Below, one piece after another: positions 1-11,863 of a DNA stretch of 64,000 nucleotides (positions are counted from its first letter, which is position 1; every line of letters begins with the position of its first letter). The position numbers and the translations under genes were made by a program. Source of the DNA: Guyparkeria halophila (GTDB taxonomy: Bacteria > Pseudomonadota > Gammaproteobacteria > Halothiobacillales > Halothiobacillaceae); the NCBI RefSeq assembly GCF_034479635.1, contig NZ_CP140153.1, forward strand, positions 1,619,501-1,683,500. Direction: 5' to 3'. The notes beneath the pieces were generated by a model, which saw only the letters and a list, made by a program, of their open reading frames with translations, had not been told where the DNA came from and did not search any database.

Positions 1-78
1 CAGTTGCAAGGCGCAGTCCGCCGTGACTGCGGCGCCCCTTCACACGGGCTGCAACGTCGACAAATACCCCCTTGGCGA

Positions 79-187
79 CCCGCCCGGCCGGGCGGGGCTT
101 GCGGGTCTGTCCGCACTCGGCGTTCCCGCCCCTCGCCGGGCAATGAGCCCGCCTTCGGCTCGGCGCCTTGATTGCGAACAGACCCGC
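79..187. other. Structured non-coding region at left edge
   Basis: No convincing gene is seen in 1-272. Bases 79-96 form a perfect 18-base palindrome. Bases 101-110 pair with 178-187 (ten perfect pairs), and the stem extends inward through 112-115 with 173-176. Inside this lies a small hairpin (137-141 with 147-151, five-base loop). Together they could fold as a closed multi-stem RNA or DNA element. A further six-pair hairpin at 247-261, just past the hslO stop, may be a weak terminator. The upstream context lies outside the window, so the role is unknown. Confidence 0.4.
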
Positions 188-272
188 GAGCCAGAGGCAC
201 CATCGAATCGTGCAGCGCTTCCCTAGTATGGGGGCGATGGCGATTTCCGACCAGAGGTCGGCGGCATCGAAT

Positions 273-1238
273 TCAGTGGCGGGTAGACTCGGGCGGCTCG
301 ACACTGTCGCTGGTGAGCAATTGCTCGACGTCGACCCGATCGAAGCGGTACAGGCTGCCGCAGAAGTCACAGCGAATCTCGACCAGTCCCGGCGTCTCGT
401 CACTGTCGATCGTCGCCTCGAGTTCCTCTCGTCCCAGGCTGGCGAGCATCTGGCCGACACCCTCACGGGTGCAGCCACAATTGAACGAGACCCGCGCCAC
501 GTCATGGATGCGCAACGCCTCCTGGTGGAACAGGCGGTGCAGGAGCTCCGGGGCAGAGATGGCAAGCATCTCGGACCGGCCCTTGTCGCCCACGAGGGTA
601 TCGACCAGCTTACCGACGTGCTCGAACCCGCGGGCCGCCACCCCGGAAGCCGGCGCAATCCCACCGGTCTCGGGCATCTGCTGGACCAGCATGCCCGCGG
701 TCACCTCGCCGTCGGCCGCCAGGACCAGACGGGTCGGCAACTGCTCTGATTGCTGGAAATACCCCTCGATGGCGTTTTCCAGGCCGGCACCGGCGATCGG
801 CACCAGTGACTGGTAGCGCGCGCCCTCGTCGGGCTCGATCGTCAAGACCAACTGCCCGCGCCCGAGCTGATCCTCGAGATGGGCGCTCGTGCCCTCAAGA
901 CGCTCGTCCTCCCACTTGGCCATGCAGCGAAAGCGACGATCGGAGGTGACCTGCACCACCAGCAGGCTGATCGGACCGCGACCGGCGAACTGCAGCACCA
1001 GGCGCCCTTCGAACTTGAGACTCGCGACCATCAACACGGCCCCGGCAACGGCCTGCCCCAGCAGACTCGCCACCGCCGGCGGGTAGTCATGGTTCTCGAT
1101 CGCCGCCTGCCAGGTGGGCTCCAGGCGCAGGGACACCCCGCGCACCCGCCCATCCTCGAAGGAAAAGCGGAACAGTTCGTCGCCCTGCGGCAGGTTTTGC
1201 CAGTCGATCGATTCCGACTTGCCGGTCATCTCGCTCAT
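273..1238 (-). CDS. hslO: Hsp33 redox-regulated holdase chaperone
   Basis: Cytosolic chaperone that binds unfolding proteins under oxidative stress. The 321-residue product has the full Hsp33 layout: an N-terminal binding domain and a C-terminal zinc redox switch with Cys254-x-Cys256 and Cys290-x-x-Cys293, the family's CxC...CxxC arrangement. Known biochemistry is that these cysteines hold zinc when reduced and form disulfides when oxidised. A GGGGGA ribosome-binding site lies six bases before the ATG. It follows gatB by about 39 bases on the same strand and is probably the last gene of a gatCAB-hslO transcript. It is slightly longer than the E. coli protein, with an acidic tail. Confidence 0.95.
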   Translation of the reverse strand: MSEMTGKSESIDWQNLPQGDELFRFSFEDGRVRGVSLRLEPTWQAAIENHDYPPAVASLLGQAVAGAVLMVASLKFEGRLVLQFAGRGPISLLVVQVTSDRRFRCMAKWEDERLEGTSAHLEDQLGRGQLVLTIEPDEGARYQSLVPIAGAGLENAIEGYFQQSEQLPTRLVLAADGEVTAGMLVQQMPETGGIAPASGVAARGFEHVGKLVDTLVGDKGRSEMLAISAPELLHRLFHQEALRIHDVARVSFNCGCTREGVGQMLASLGREELEATIDSDETPGLVEIRCDFCGSLYRFDRVDVEQLLTSDSVEPPESTRH

Positions 1239-1277
1239 GGGATTCCCCCGGGTTGCTGCACGACGGTTCAGTCGCTC

Positions 1278-2747
1278 TCAGTTGCCATCGAGGCGGCGCT
1301 TGAGCACCTCGTTGACCGCCTGCGGATTGGCCTTGCCCTTGGCCGCCTTCATCACCTGGCCGACAAAGAAGCCGAACAGCTTGTCCTTGCCGCCCCGGTA
1401 GGCCTCGACCTGCCCCGGGTTGGCGGCGATCACCTCGTCGACCATCGCCTCGATCGCGCCGGTGTCCGAGATCTGCTTGAGACCACGTGCCTCGATGATC
1501 TCGTCGACCGATCCGCCCTGCTCGGCCAGCGCCTCGAACACCTCGCGGCCGAGCTTGTTCGACAGCGTGCCGTCGGCAATCCGCTCGAGCAGGTCGGCCA
1601 GCTTGTCGGCCGGCACCGGGCATTCGCCAATCTCGCACTCGAGCCGGTTCAAGAGCGCGGCGACCTCGCCCATCACCCAGTTGGCGGCCAGCTTGGCGTC
1701 GCTCCCCTCGCGGGCGATCACCGCCTCGAAGTACTCGGCGGTCGCGCGGCTGGCGGTGAGCACGCCGGCATCGTAGGCGCTCAGGCCGTACTCGGACTGG
1801 TAGCGTTCGGCCTTGGCATCGGGAAGTTCGGGCAACTCGGCGCGCCAGGACTCGATCGTCTCGTCGTCGATGACCACCGGCAGCAGGTCCGGGCACGGGA
1901 AGTAGCGGTAATCGTCCGCCTCTTCCTTGGTGCGCATCAGGCGGGTCTCGTCGCGGTCCGGGTCGTACAGGCGGGTGGCCTGCACCACCTCGCCGCCGGT
2001 CTCGAGCAGGTCGACCTGGCGCTCGATCTCGAACTCGATCGCCCGCTGCAGAAAGCGGAACGAGTTGACGTTCTTGACCTCGGTGCGGGTACCGAAGGCC
2101 TCGTCACCCTCGGGACGCACGGAGACGTTGGCATCCACCCGGAACGAGCCTTCCTGCATGTTGCCGTCACAAATGCCCAGATACTGGACGATTGCGTGCA
2201 CCTTGCGGGCGTAGGCGACCGCCTGCTCGGGACTGCGCATGTCCGGCTCGGAGACGATCTCGATCAGCGGCGTGCCCGCCCGGTTGAGATCGATGCCCGA
2301 CATGCCGTGGAAGTCCTCGTGCAGCGACTTGCCGGCATCCTCCTCCAGGTGGGCACGCGTCACATGGATGGTGTGCTCTTTGGCCTGCTTGCCCTCGCCG
2401 GTGGTCACGGTCACCGAGCCACCCACCACGATCGGGCGAGCGAGCTGCGTGGTCTGATAGCCCTTGGGCAAATCCGGGTAGAAGTAGTTCTTGCGGTCGA
2501 AGCTCGAGACCCGCGAGATGTCGGCGTCGATGGCCAGGCCGAAGAGCGAGGCCATGCGCACCGCGCCCTCGTTGAGCACGGGCAGCACGCCCGGCAGGCC
2601 GAGATCGACGGCACAGGCCTGCGCGTTGGGCTCGGCACCGAAGGCGGTCGATGCCCCGGAAAAGATCTTGGAACGGGTGGCCAGCTGGGCGTGGATCTCC
2701 AGACCGATGACCGCTTCCCAGCCCGAAGGGATTGCGAATTGACTCAT
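1278..2747 (-). CDS. gatB: Asp-tRNA(Asn)/Glu-tRNA(Gln) amidotransferase subunit B
   Basis: Subunit B of the GatCAB complex, which binds misacylated tRNA and phosphorylates the Glu or Asp side chain before amidation. The open frame continues upstream into gatA, but the family N terminus ([20 protein letters not shown]) sets the start at 2747, giving 489 residues, the usual GatB length. The conserved kinase core (GLEIHAQL), the tRNA-handling middle ([17 protein letters not shown]-like [19 protein letters not shown] stretch) and the C-terminal YqeY-like helical domain ending in VNEVLKRRL are all present. It starts 11 bases after the gatA stop, so the two are co-transcribed. GatCAB implies that this organism makes Gln-tRNA and/or Asn-tRNA by the indirect route. 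Confidence 0.96.
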   Translation of the reverse strand: MSQFAIPSGWEAVIGLEIHAQLATRSKIFSGASTAFGAEPNAQACAVDLGLPGVLPVLNEGAVRMASLFGLAIDADISRVSSFDRKNYFYPDLPKGYQTTQLARPIVVGGSVTVTTGEGKQAKEHTIHVTRAHLEEDAGKSLHEDFHGMSGIDLNRAGTPLIEIVSEPDMRSPEQAVAYARKVHAIVQYLGICDGNMQEGSFRVDANVSVRPEGDEAFGTRTEVKNVNSFRFLQRAIEFEIERQVDLLETGGEVVQATRLYDPDRDETRLMRTKEEADDYRYFPCPDLLPVVIDDETIESWRAELPELPDAKAERYQSEYGLSAYDAGVLTASRATAEYFEAVIAREGSDAKLAANWVMGEVAALLNRLECEIGECPVPADKLADLLERIADGTLSNKLGREVFEALAEQGGSVDEIIEARGLKQISDTGAIEAMVDEVIAANPGQVEAYRGGKDKLFGFFVGQVMKAAKGKANPQAVNEVLKRRLDGN

Positions 2748-2758
2748 GAGTGCTGTCC

Positions 2759-4249
2759 TTACCCTTCGCGGTTGTCGTTGGCGGAATCGGCAGCCATGGA
2801 CGGCATCCGCTCGTGCCAGTCCACGCGCTGCTGATACTGGTGCGCGACGTTGAGCAGGCGCGCCTCGTCGAAGTGGCGGCCGATCAACTGCAGGCCGACC
2901 GGGCGCCCCTCGACGAAACCGGCCGGCACCGACATGCCCGGCAGGCCGGCGAGGTTGACCGGGATGGTGAAGATGTCCTCGAGGTACATCTTGGCCGGAT
3001 CGGCGCTGTGCGCACCGCGATCGAACGCCGGGGTGGGCGTCACCGGCCCGGCGATCACGTCGCACTGCTCGAAGGCGCGCTGGAAGTGTTCGGTCACCAG
3101 CCGGCGCGCTTTCTGTGCACGACGGTAGAAGGCGTCGTAGTAGCCCGCCGAGAGCGCGTAGGTACCCACCAGGATGCGGCGCTTGACCTCCGAGCCGAAG
3201 CCCTCCGAGCGGGTGCGCTCGTAGAGGTCCTGCAGATCCTTGGGATCCTCGCAGCGGTAGCCGAAGCGCACGCCATCGAACCGCGACAGGTTCGAGGAGG
3301 CCTCGGCCGGCGCGAGCAGGTAGTAGGCCGCCAGGGCAATATCCGCGTCCGGCAGGTCGATCTCGACCGTTTCGGCGCCGGCGGCGCGCAACTCGTCGAT
3401 CGCCGCCGAGACGGCATCACCCACCGCCGGCTCGAGCGCATCGGAAAACCATTGCTTGGGAATGCCGACCCGCAGACCGCTGATCGACTCGTCCAGCCCG
3501 GCGACGTAATCCGGCACGGGGTGGTCGGCCGAGGTGGAATCGCGCTCATCGAACCCGGCCATCTCGCCGAGGACCAGCGCGCAGTCGGCGGCGGATTTCG
3601 CGATCACCCCACCCTGATCGAAGCTCGAGGCGTAGGCGATCATGCCGTAACGCGATACCCGCCCGTAAGTCGGCTTGATGCCGGTCACGCCACAGAAGGC
3701 GGCCGGCTGGCGAATCGAACCACCCGTGTCGGTCCCGGTGGCAAACGGCACGAGCCGCGCGGCAACCGCCGCGGCCGAACCGCCCGACGACCCGCCCGGC
3801 ACCGCGTTCGCATCCCAGGGGTTGGCAACCGCGCCGAAGTGGCTGTTCTCGTTGGACGAGCCCATGGCGAACTCGTCCATGTTGGCCTTGCCCAGCAACA
3901 CCGCCCCACTCTGGGTCAGGCGCTCGTGGACGGTCGAGTCGTAGGGCGCGACCCAATCGGCCAGCATGCGCGAGCCGCAGGTGGTGCGCGTGCCCTTGGC
4001 GCAGAAGATGTCCTTGTGGACATAGGGAATGCCGGCAAGCCGGCCGTTGGCCGATGCCGGCTCGATCGCCGCGACCCGACTGACCAGGCTGTTGAGGGAC
4101 GGATCGATCGTCTCGATGCGCTCGGCAAAGGCAGAGGCCAGGTCGGCGGCGGTGTACTCGCCGGCCGTCAGCGCGTCGCGCAACTGGGCAATCGAGGCAT
4201 TGATCAGGGCGGCATCCCCGCCGCGGTGCGGTGTATCACTCGTGGACAC
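2759..4249 (-). CDS. gatA: Asp/Glu-tRNA amidotransferase subunit A (amidase)
   Basis: Glutaminase/amidase subunit of GatCAB, which releases ammonia from glutamine and passes it to GatB. The amidase signature [10 protein letters not shown] is clear. The Ser-cisSer-Lys triad falls at Lys79, Ser154 and Ser178, the same numbering as in the characterised Staphylococcus aureus enzyme. At 496 residues it matches the family. The start is a GTG, preceded by an AAAGGGGAA stretch at ribosome-binding distance. It lies between gatC and gatB in the same orientation, 74 bases after gatC, in a normal gatCAB order. Confidence 0.96.
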   Translation of the reverse strand: MSTSDTPHRGGDAALINASIAQLRDALTAGEYTAADLASAFAERIETIDPSLNSLVSRVAAIEPASANGRLAGIPYVHKDIFCAKGTRTTCGSRMLADWVAPYDSTVHERLTQSGAVLLGKANMDEFAMGSSNENSHFGAVANPWDANAVPGGSSGGSAAAVAARLVPFATGTDTGGSIRQPAAFCGVTGIKPTYGRVSRYGMIAYASSFDQGGVIAKSAADCALVLGEMAGFDERDSTSADHPVPDYVAGLDESISGLRVGIPKQWFSDALEPAVGDAVSAAIDELRAAGAETVEIDLPDADIALAAYYLLAPAEASSNLSRFDGVRFGYRCEDPKDLQDLYERTRSEGFGSEVKRRILVGTYALSAGYYDAFYRRAQKARRLVTEHFQRAFEQCDVIAGPVTPTPAFDRGAHSADPAKMYLEDIFTIPVNLAGLPGMSVPAGFVEGRPVGLQLIGRHFDEARLLNVAHQYQQRVDWHERMPSMAADSANDNREG

Positions 4250-4323
4250 GAAAGGTGTTCCCCTTTGCAGGCAATGTGGGCGTCGATCGGGACAGCGCCG
4301 GGCGGATGCCGGCGAGATACGAC

Positions 4324-4611
4324 TTACTCGATGACTTTCGGCACCAGGAAGAGACCCTGCTCCTGCGCCGGCGCACCATCCATCAGGGTCTCGCGCTGAT
4401 CGCTCTCGGTCACCGCATCGGGGCGCAGCCGCTGAACCTGGTCAAGCGGGTGGGCCATCGGCTCGAGGTCGTTGAGCCTCGGGTCGTCCAGCCGACTGGC
4501 CTGGTCGAGAATGCCGTTGATATCCGAGCGCAGCGCCTCGGTCCATTCCGGCTCGACGGCAATCCGGGCGAGATGGGCCACGGTTTGCAACTGCTCATTG
4601 GTCAACGACAT
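4324..4611 (-). CDS. gatC: Asp/Glu-tRNA amidotransferase subunit C
   Basis: Small GatC subunit that wraps around and stabilises the GatA-GatB pair. The 95-residue product has the family pattern: an N-terminal helix ([15 protein letters not shown]), a central [14 protein letters not shown] segment and a C-terminal [11 protein letters not shown] chose the ATG at 4611 because GAGGGG lies about eight bases upstream. A GTG at 4620 would add three residues. It is the first gene of the gatCAB-hslO set and is divergent from mreB. Its 5' side contains an inverted repeat (4658-4664 with 4672-4678). Confidence 0.93.
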   Translation of the reverse strand: MSLTNEQLQTVAHLARIAVEPEWTEALRSDINGILDQASRLDDPRLNDLEPMAHPLDQVQRLRPDAVTESDQRETLMDGAPAQEQGLFLVPKVIE

Positions 4612-4620
4612 CGTCGTCAC

Positions 4621-6050
<1,430 letters not shown>

Positions 6051-6061
6051 CGGCGCCGGTC

Positions 6062-7015
6062 ATGGCGCTTTTCGATTCCCACCGTCCCGGACTCAACCTG
6101 CTCCTGGTCCTGGCGGTGGTCTCGATCGTCCTGATGAGCCTCGACCGAATCGGCACCCGCTGGGTCAGTCAGCTCGATCAGGGACTCGGCGGCGCCACCG
6201 ACGGCATCGTCAAGGCCATCCACCAACCGGTGGTCATGGCCCGCGGGATCGGCCAGTGGTTTGTCGAGCGTCGCGAGCTCCATGCGGAGGTCGACCGCCT
6301 GCGTGAGGAGAACACGCTGCTCCGGGGCCAGATGCAGCAGTTTGTCGCCTTGCAGCGCGAGGTCGACGAATTGCGCGACATGCTCGACGGCGAGGCCAGC
6401 ACCATCCCGGGCGTGCTGCTTGCCCGTCGCGTCGGCCATCCCCCCAGCCAGCAGGGCAACCTCTTCACCATCGGCCGCGGACACGGTGACGACGTGCGTC
6501 CCGGCGACCCGGTCATCGATGCCCACGGGGTGGTCGGTCAGATCCTGCGCAGCACGCGCAACGGCGCTACCGTCATTCAGCTGACCTCGCGCGACCACAT
6601 CCTTTCGGTCGTCCTCGGCGATACCGGCCGCACCGCCCTGCTCCGCGGCACCGGCAACCGGCAGCTGATTGCCGAGCGCGTCCCCGAACGCACCGCCGTC
6701 AAACCGGGCGATCTGCTGACCACCTCCGGCATCGACACCGCCTTCCCGCGTGGCTACCCGGTCGCGCGTGTCACCGCCATCGAGATGGACGAGGCCCAGG
6801 GCTTTATCCGGCTGATCGCCGAACCGGTCGCCGATCTCGAGCGTCTCGATCACGTCCTGGTGATCACCGAGGCACCGGACGCAGCGGCCGGCGCGGAATC
6901 GGGGACGGAGACCACCCTGGAGCGTCCAGCGATCGTGCCCGCCGCCGATGGCGCCGCCGACGGGACCACGCCATCCGATGCCACGACGGGCACGGGAGCG
7001 ACCGATGACGACTAG
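6062..7015 (+). CDS. mreC: Rod shape-determining protein MreC
   Basis: Bitopic inner-membrane protein that links MreB to periplasmic cell-wall synthases. The 317-residue product has a short cytoplasmic start, one membrane helix (about residues 11-26), a coiled coil (about 70-110, rich in Glu/Leu/Arg) and the double beta-barrel periplasmic domain with motifs such as GDPVIDAHGVVGQI and PGDLLTTSGIDTAFPRGYPVA. The C-terminal 40 residues are Ala/Thr/Gly-rich and probably disordered. It overlaps mreD by 11 bases, which implies translational coupling. Confidence 0.94.
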   Translation: MALFDSHRPGLNLLLVLAVVSIVLMSLDRIGTRWVSQLDQGLGGATDGIVKAIHQPVVMARGIGQWFVERRELHAEVDRLREENTLLRGQMQQFVALQREVDELRDMLDGEASTIPGVLLARRVGHPPSQQGNLFTIGRGHGDDVRPGDPVIDAHGVVGQILRSTRNGATVIQLTSRDHILSVVLGDTGRTALLRGTGNRQLIAERVPERTAVKPGDLLTTSGIDTAFPRGYPVARVTAIEMDEAQGFIRLIAEPVADLERLDHVLVITEAPDAAAGAESGTETTLERPAIVPAADGAADGTTPSDATTGTGATDDD

Positions 7016-7478
7016 CTGGTTCGCCATCATCCTGACGAGCATCGCGGCACTGGCACTGACCCTGCTGCCCCTGCCCGCGAGCATGCAGGTGCACAACCCG
7101 CAGTGGCTGCTCCTCACGGTAATCTTCTGGTCACTCTACCGCCCGGCGCAGGCGGGGCTGATCTATGCCTGGATCGCCGGGCTGATGCTCGACGTGGCCA
7201 CCAATGGGCTGCTGGGCCTCAATGCCCTGCTGTTCACGATGACGGCCTTCCTCGTCCTGTCGTTGCGACAGCGGCTCGGGGTGGCCCCCCTGCTCTCTCA
7301 GGCCCTGCTGATCGCAGGCTTCACCCTGGTGTACCTGATCGTGGCGCTGTGGGTGGAAGGCGTGGCCACCGACCTGGTGTCCATGGCCACCTACCTGTCT
7401 CGGGCGCTGAGCAACCTGGCCGCCTGGCCCGTGGTGTTCTTCCTGCTCAGCCGGTTGGCGCGCATCTCGGAGCGTTGA
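7005..7478 (+). CDS. mreD: Rod shape-determining protein MreD
   Basis: Integral membrane partner of MreC. From the ATG at 7005 the product is 157 residues, almost entirely hydrophobic with about five to six membrane spans and a short basic tail (SRLARISER). It has the MreD-like pattern of a first helix ending in LLPLPASMQVHNPQWLLLTV and an internal GLMLDVATNGLLGLNAL segment. The start lies inside the 3' end of mreC, so ribosomes terminating on mreC can restart here. It converges with dgkA, whose stop is only eight bases away. Confidence 0.9.
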   Translation: MTTSWFAIILTSIAALALTLLPLPASMQVHNPQWLLLTVIFWSLYRPAQAGLIYAWIAGLMLDVATNGLLGLNALLFTMTAFLVLSLRQRLGVAPLLSQALLIAGFTLVYLIVALWVEGVATDLVSMATYLSRALSNLAAWPVVFFLLSRLARISER

Positions 7479-7486
7479 GAGCGGCC

Positions 7487-7849
7487 TCAGTCGAACAGCA
7501 GCAACCCCCAGACCACCGCAGCGATCACGATCGCCATCAGGACCGCCGCCGATCCGACATCCTTGGCGCGCCCCGAGAGCTTGTGTGGATCGTGGCCGAT
7601 GCGATCGACCACCGCCTCGATCCCGGTGTTGATCAATTCCACCATCAGCACCTGGAGCACCACCGCGATCAACACGGCTCGCTCCAGGGCGCTCTCGCCG
7701 ACGAACCACGCCACCGGCACGGCCACCATGGCGACCACGACCTCCTGCCGGAACGCCTCTTCCTTTCGCCAGGCCGCGTGCACCCCCTGCAGGGAATAAC
7801 GCAGCGCGTACCAGACGCGCCTCAGGCCGTAGTTGTGTTCGGATGCCAT
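7487..7849 (-). CDS. dgkA: Diacylglycerol kinase DgkA
   Basis: Small trimeric inner-membrane enzyme that phosphorylates diacylglycerol to phosphatidic acid, recycling the by-product of membrane-derived oligosaccharide synthesis. The 120-residue product has the amphipathic N-terminal helix, three membrane helices and the signature VELINTGIEAVVDRIG with its Glu/Asn active-site residues, then SGRAKDVGSAAV. A GGGAGA ribosome-binding site lies seven bases before the ATG. It sits 69 bases downstream of gcvH on the same strand and may share its transcript. Confidence 0.95.
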   Translation of the reverse strand: MASEHNYGLRRVWYALRYSLQGVHAAWRKEEAFRQEVVVAMVAVPVAWFVGESALERAVLIAVVLQVLMVELINTGIEAVVDRIGHDPHKLSGRAKDVGSAAVLMAIVIAAVVWGLLLFD

Positions 7850-7918
7850 GGGTTGGTCTCCCGGCTCAGGGGCGAGCGAACCACCGAGGGCGGCCCGCCG
7901 GTTCAGTGGCCATGGTGA

Positions 7919-8299
7919 TCAGTCGGTCGCCTCGAGCATCCGGCCGTACTCGTCCGGGTCCATCCACTCGGCCGGCTCGCCCTCCATGCGGATCTTGAGG
8001 ATCCAGCCCTCGTCGAGCGGATCGTCGTTGATCAGCTCCGGGCTGTCCTCGAGCGCCTCGTTGATCTCGAGCACCTCGCCATCGACCGGGCAGAGTACGT
8101 CGGACGCCGCCTTGACCGACTCGAGCGTGGCACAGGGCGCGCCCTCCGAGACCGCCTGACCCACGTCCGGCAGGTCTGCGAACACCACGTCGCCCAGCAT
8201 TTCCTGGCCCTGCTCGGTGACCCCCACCGTGATCACGTCGTCTTCCACCGTGTACCACTCGTGGGTTTCGCCGTAGCGCCGATCCTGCAGAATTTCCAT
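7919..8299 (-). CDS. gcvH: Glycine cleavage system H protein
   Basis: Lipoyl-carrier protein that shuttles the aminomethyl group between the P, T and L proteins of glycine cleavage. The 126-residue product has the lipoylation motif ESVKAASD with Lys63 as the modified residue and typical flanks (LGDVVFADLPDVGQAV and GWILKIRM). An AAGGAG site before the ATG at 8299 sets the start and excludes an 18-residue upstream extension. No gcvT or gcvP is nearby, so the gene is solitary. Sulfur oxidisers also carry lipoate-binding LbpA proteins, but the sequence reads closer to classical GcvH. Confidence 0.9.
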   Translation of the reverse strand: MEILQDRRYGETHEWYTVEDDVITVGVTEQGQEMLGDVVFADLPDVGQAVSEGAPCATLESVKAASDVLCPVDGEVLEINEALEDSPELINDDPLDEGWILKIRMEGEPAEWMDPDEYGRMLEATD

Positions 8300-8389
8300 G
8301 GGCGACTCCTTCGTCAGGTAAAGCGGGTAAACAGGCCCGCGATTCTGGCACAAACCGCCAACCTTCTCGATTGCCCGTTGCTGCCCGGC

Positions 8390-8426
8390 TGAGGCAAATG
8401 CCCCACTGGCTGCGGCATCTGCCTCA
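8390..8426 (+). promoter_or_regulatory. Candidate enhancer (UAS) for a sigma-54 activator
   Basis: Bases 8390-8402 (TGAGGCAAATGCC) and 8414-8426 (GGCATCTGCCTCA) form an inverted repeat with 12 of 13 positions paired and an 11-base spacer. Its centre lies about 86 bases upstream of the transcription start predicted from the -24/-12 element at 8468-8483, a typical distance for enhancer-binding protein sites. The likely binder is the PspF-like activator encoded at 10785-11756. That pairing is inference. Confidence 0.6.
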
Positions 8427-8467
8427 TTCCCCGGCGCCTCGGCGTCGTTGAATCAACGACTTGCGGA

Positions 8468-8483
8468 TGGCCCGTTTCCTGCT
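8468..8483 (+). promoter_or_regulatory. Sigma-54 promoter of the TonB-dependent receptor
   Basis: TGGCCCG, four bases, then CTGCT matches the sigma-54 consensus TGGCACG-N4-TTGCW. The invariant GG (8469-8470) and GC (8481-8482) are separated by exactly ten bases. Transcription would start near 8494, giving a leader of about 47 bases before the receptor ATG. Confidence 0.65.
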
Positions 8484-8540
8484 GTGCAGGGTGTCAACAC
8501 GCCACACCCTACCGACCACACAGTGAGGAACGATTCCCGC

Positions 8541-10592
8541 ATGACTGCCGCTCGCCCGCATCGCCGCCCCACCCGTCTCCATACCGCCATTCTCGCCAGC
8601 TTGGCCACGATGGCAGCCGGTGCCCAACCCGTCGCCGCTCAGGGCCTGGATACCATCCTGATTACCGCCCCGGAGCCGATGGCCATCGATCAACCCGTCA
8701 CGCTGACGGCCGACGACGCCGCGCCCCGCGCGGATCTGGCCGAGGTGCTGCGCGAGATCAGCGGCGTGGAGGCAGGACGCATGTCGGGACACGGCCTGGA
8801 CCCGGTCATCCGTGGCCAACGGGAACACCAGCTCAACGTACTGCTCGACGGGGCGGCCATCGCCAACGCCTGCCCGAATCGCATGGACCCGCCGACCAGC
8901 TTCGGCAACCTGGCCGGCTACGACGCGGTCGAGGTGCGCAAGGGCGTCACCACCCTGACCCGTGGCCCGGGCGGCAGCGGCGGCAGCATCGAGCTCACCC
9001 GCAATACCTTCGAGCGCGCCGCCGAGCCTGGTGTCCAGTCGCGCTTCGGTTTTGCCACCAGCAGCAACGGCCTGACCGATCAGAGCAGTGCCGACGTGCT
9101 GATGAGCAACGGCCATGCCTACGGGCGCGTCATCGGCCAGATCGCCAACGGCGAGAACTACGAGGACGGTGATGGCAACGAGGTGCCCTCGTCGTTCAAG
9201 CAGCGCAGCGGCACCATCATCGGCGGCTACCGCGTCTCTGATGCGACCGGGATCGAGGTCTCCATCGACCGCAACCGCATGCTCGACACCCGTTACGCCG
9301 GCACCGGCATGGATTCAATCTTCGACAACGCCACCATCTACCGCCTCGACGGCCGATTGGGTGATCTCGAAGGACCGGTCGATGGCGTGCGGCTGGAGGT
9401 CTCGCGGGCCAATGTCGACCACCTGATGGACAACTACAGCCTGCGCGAGCTGACCGCCCCCATGCCGATGGAGGCACCGGCGGAGTCGCACACCACCACG
9501 GCCCGACTGACCGCGTCATCACATATCAACCAAATCGAGATCGACTACGGCCTCGACTTCCAGCGCGTGGAGCAAAATGCCCAGGCGATCAACGCGATGA
9601 CCGACATGCTTGCATTCCGCCAGTGGCCGGATGGGCAGACCGACCAGTTCGGCGCGTTCGTCGAGAGTGACTGGGACCTGGGGGACAGCAACTCGCTGCG
9701 TGCCGGTCTGCGCCTTGATCGCTTCGAAAGCGAGATCGACACCGCTCTCGACAAGAGCATCGCCACGCACATGATGGTACCGGCCGACATCCGCGCCGCG
9801 GCGGCCGAGGCCAAGAGCGACACCGAGATTAGCGGCCTGCTTCGCTACAACCATGCCTTCAACGCCAACCTCTCGGGTCACGTTGGGCTCAGCCGGACGG
9901 CGGTCGCGCCCAACCTGACCCAGAAGTACATCACCTTGTTGATGAACGGCATGCTGGCGAAGGTGGGCAACCCGGACCTAGAGCCGGAGATCCACCACCA
10001 GATCGAGGCCGGGCTGGCGTGGCAGAACGAGCGGCTCGCGACGAGCGCCAACGTGTATATCGACCAGGTCGATGGCTACATCCTGCAGGACCGCCAAATC
10101 GCGGGCCTGATGCCGATGACCACGAGTTACCGCAATGTCGATGCCCGCCTTTATGGCGGCGAACTCGATCTGCGTTATGCCCTGACCGACTGGCTGGCGA
10201 CCGAGGCCCAGTTCAGTTACGTCCGCGGGCGCAACACCAGCGACTCGCGCGACCTGCCGCAGATCCCGCCGCTGTCCGGCAATCTCGGCGTGCGCGCCGA
10301 GCGAGGGGCGATCGATGGGGCCGTGGTGCTGCGCTGGGCCGCCCATGCCGAGGCCATCGACGAACAGAGCGGGCTCGACACCCGCGAGACCGCCGGCTAC
10401 GCGGTGCTCGACCTCAACGCCGGCTACGACATCACTCGTAACTGGCGGCTGGAAGCCGGTGTCGACAATGTCTTCGACCGGACTTATGCGCAGCACGTCA
10501 ATCGCGCCTACAGCGGCGCGTTCGGTGACCCGACCAGCCGCATCAACGAGCCGGGACGCACCGTCTGGGCACGCCTCACCGCCAGGTTCTGA
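8541..10592 (+). CDS. TonB-dependent outer-membrane receptor, copper-type
   Basis: Outer-membrane gated channel driven by TonB. From the ATG at 8541 (GAGG about ten bases upstream) it has 683 residues with a signal peptide (LASLATMAAGAQPVAAQ), a plug domain and a 22-strand barrel ending in the C-terminal aromatic ARLTARF. The plug segment ACPNRMDPPTSF matches the signature of OprC/NosA-type TonB-dependent copper receptors. Methionines cluster in predicted loops (PMPMEAP, HMMVPAD, LLMNGMLAK, LMPMTTS), which fits copper handling. It is monocistronic, with a sigma-54 promoter and enhancer upstream and a terminator downstream. Substrate assignment is by motif only. Confidence 0.8.
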   Translation: MTAARPHRRPTRLHTAILASLATMAAGAQPVAAQGLDTILITAPEPMAIDQPVTLTADDAAPRADLAEVLREISGVEAGRMSGHGLDPVIRGQREHQLNVLLDGAAIANACPNRMDPPTSFGNLAGYDAVEVRKGVTTLTRGPGGSGGSIELTRNTFERAAEPGVQSRFGFATSSNGLTDQSSADVLMSNGHAYGRVIGQIANGENYEDGDGNEVPSSFKQRSGTIIGGYRVSDATGIEVSIDRNRMLDTRYAGTGMDSIFDNATIYRLDGRLGDLEGPVDGVRLEVSRANVDHLMDNYSLRELTAPMPMEAPAESHTTTARLTASSHINQIEIDYGLDFQRVEQNAQAINAMTDMLAFRQWPDGQTDQFGAFVESDWDLGDSNSLRAGLRLDRFESEIDTALDKSIATHMMVPADIRAAAAEAKSDTEISGLLRYNHAFNANLSGHVGLSRTAVAPNLTQKYITLLMNGMLAKVGNPDLEPEIHHQIEAGLAWQNERLATSANVYIDQVDGYILQDRQIAGLMPMTTSYRNVDARLYGGELDLRYALTDWLATEAQFSYVRGRNTSDSRDLPQIPPLSGNLGVRAERGAIDGAVVLRWAAHAEAIDEQSGLDTRETAGYAVLDLNAGYDITRNWRLEAGVDNVFDRTYAQHVNRAYSGAFGDPTSRINEPGRTVWARLTARF

Positions 10593-10613
10593 CCTTTTCT
10601 TCTCTCCAGACTG

Positions 10614-10661
10614 CCACGCCTCGGCGTGGCCTTGCGGCAGCTTCAGGCTGCCGTTTTTTTT
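10614..10661 (+). terminator. Terminator of the TonB receptor gene
   Basis: A first hairpin pairs 10614-10620 with 10623-10629. A second pairs GGCAGC (10636-10641) with GCTGCC (10647-10652) and is followed by G and eight T, a classic intrinsic terminator just downstream of the receptor stop. Confidence 0.85.
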
Positions 10662-10722
10662 GCGCGACCGGATAGGCACTAGCCCCACCCACTGGGCTCC
10701 TCGGGTACATGACCAACGCAAA

Positions 10723-10754
10723 GGCCCCGTATCGAGACATGCCGATACGGGGCC
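10723..10754 (-). terminator. Probable terminator of the sigma-54 activator gene
   Basis: A perfect 12-pair stem (10723-10734 with 10743-10754) with an eight-base loop lies about 30 bases past the activator stop. On the minus strand it is followed by a short TTTG run. It separates two convergent genes. Confidence 0.65.
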
Positions 10755-10784
10755 TGACCATTCGGGACAAGGGGGCGTCAGTCG

Positions 10785-11756
<972 letters not shown>

Positions 11757-11863
11757 GGCGAGCATTCCAAAACGTGAAAGACTGGCCGGCAGTCTACCCC
11801 TGCCCGCCCTATCGATAAAGCAGGCTTTGCCGCCAAAACCCGACTCAATCACCCGGAGATACG

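Noticed and set aside
23-226. 67-codon plus-strand frame at the left edge
   Set aside because: No ribosome-binding site, Arg/Pro/Ala-rich product, and it covers the palindromic structures.
879-2834. Open frame of 651 codons opposite hslO and gatB
   Set aside because: It spans two real genes on the other strand and has no family motifs.
7919-8299. gcvH considered as a lipoate-binding LbpA of the sulfur-oxidising sHdr system
   Set aside because: No hdr, lpl or dsrE-like genes are nearby and the sequence follows classical GcvH through the core.
7866-8351. Open frame of 161 codons in another frame of the gcvH region
   Set aside because: It overlaps gcvH almost completely, and its product is Gly/Arg-rich without motifs.
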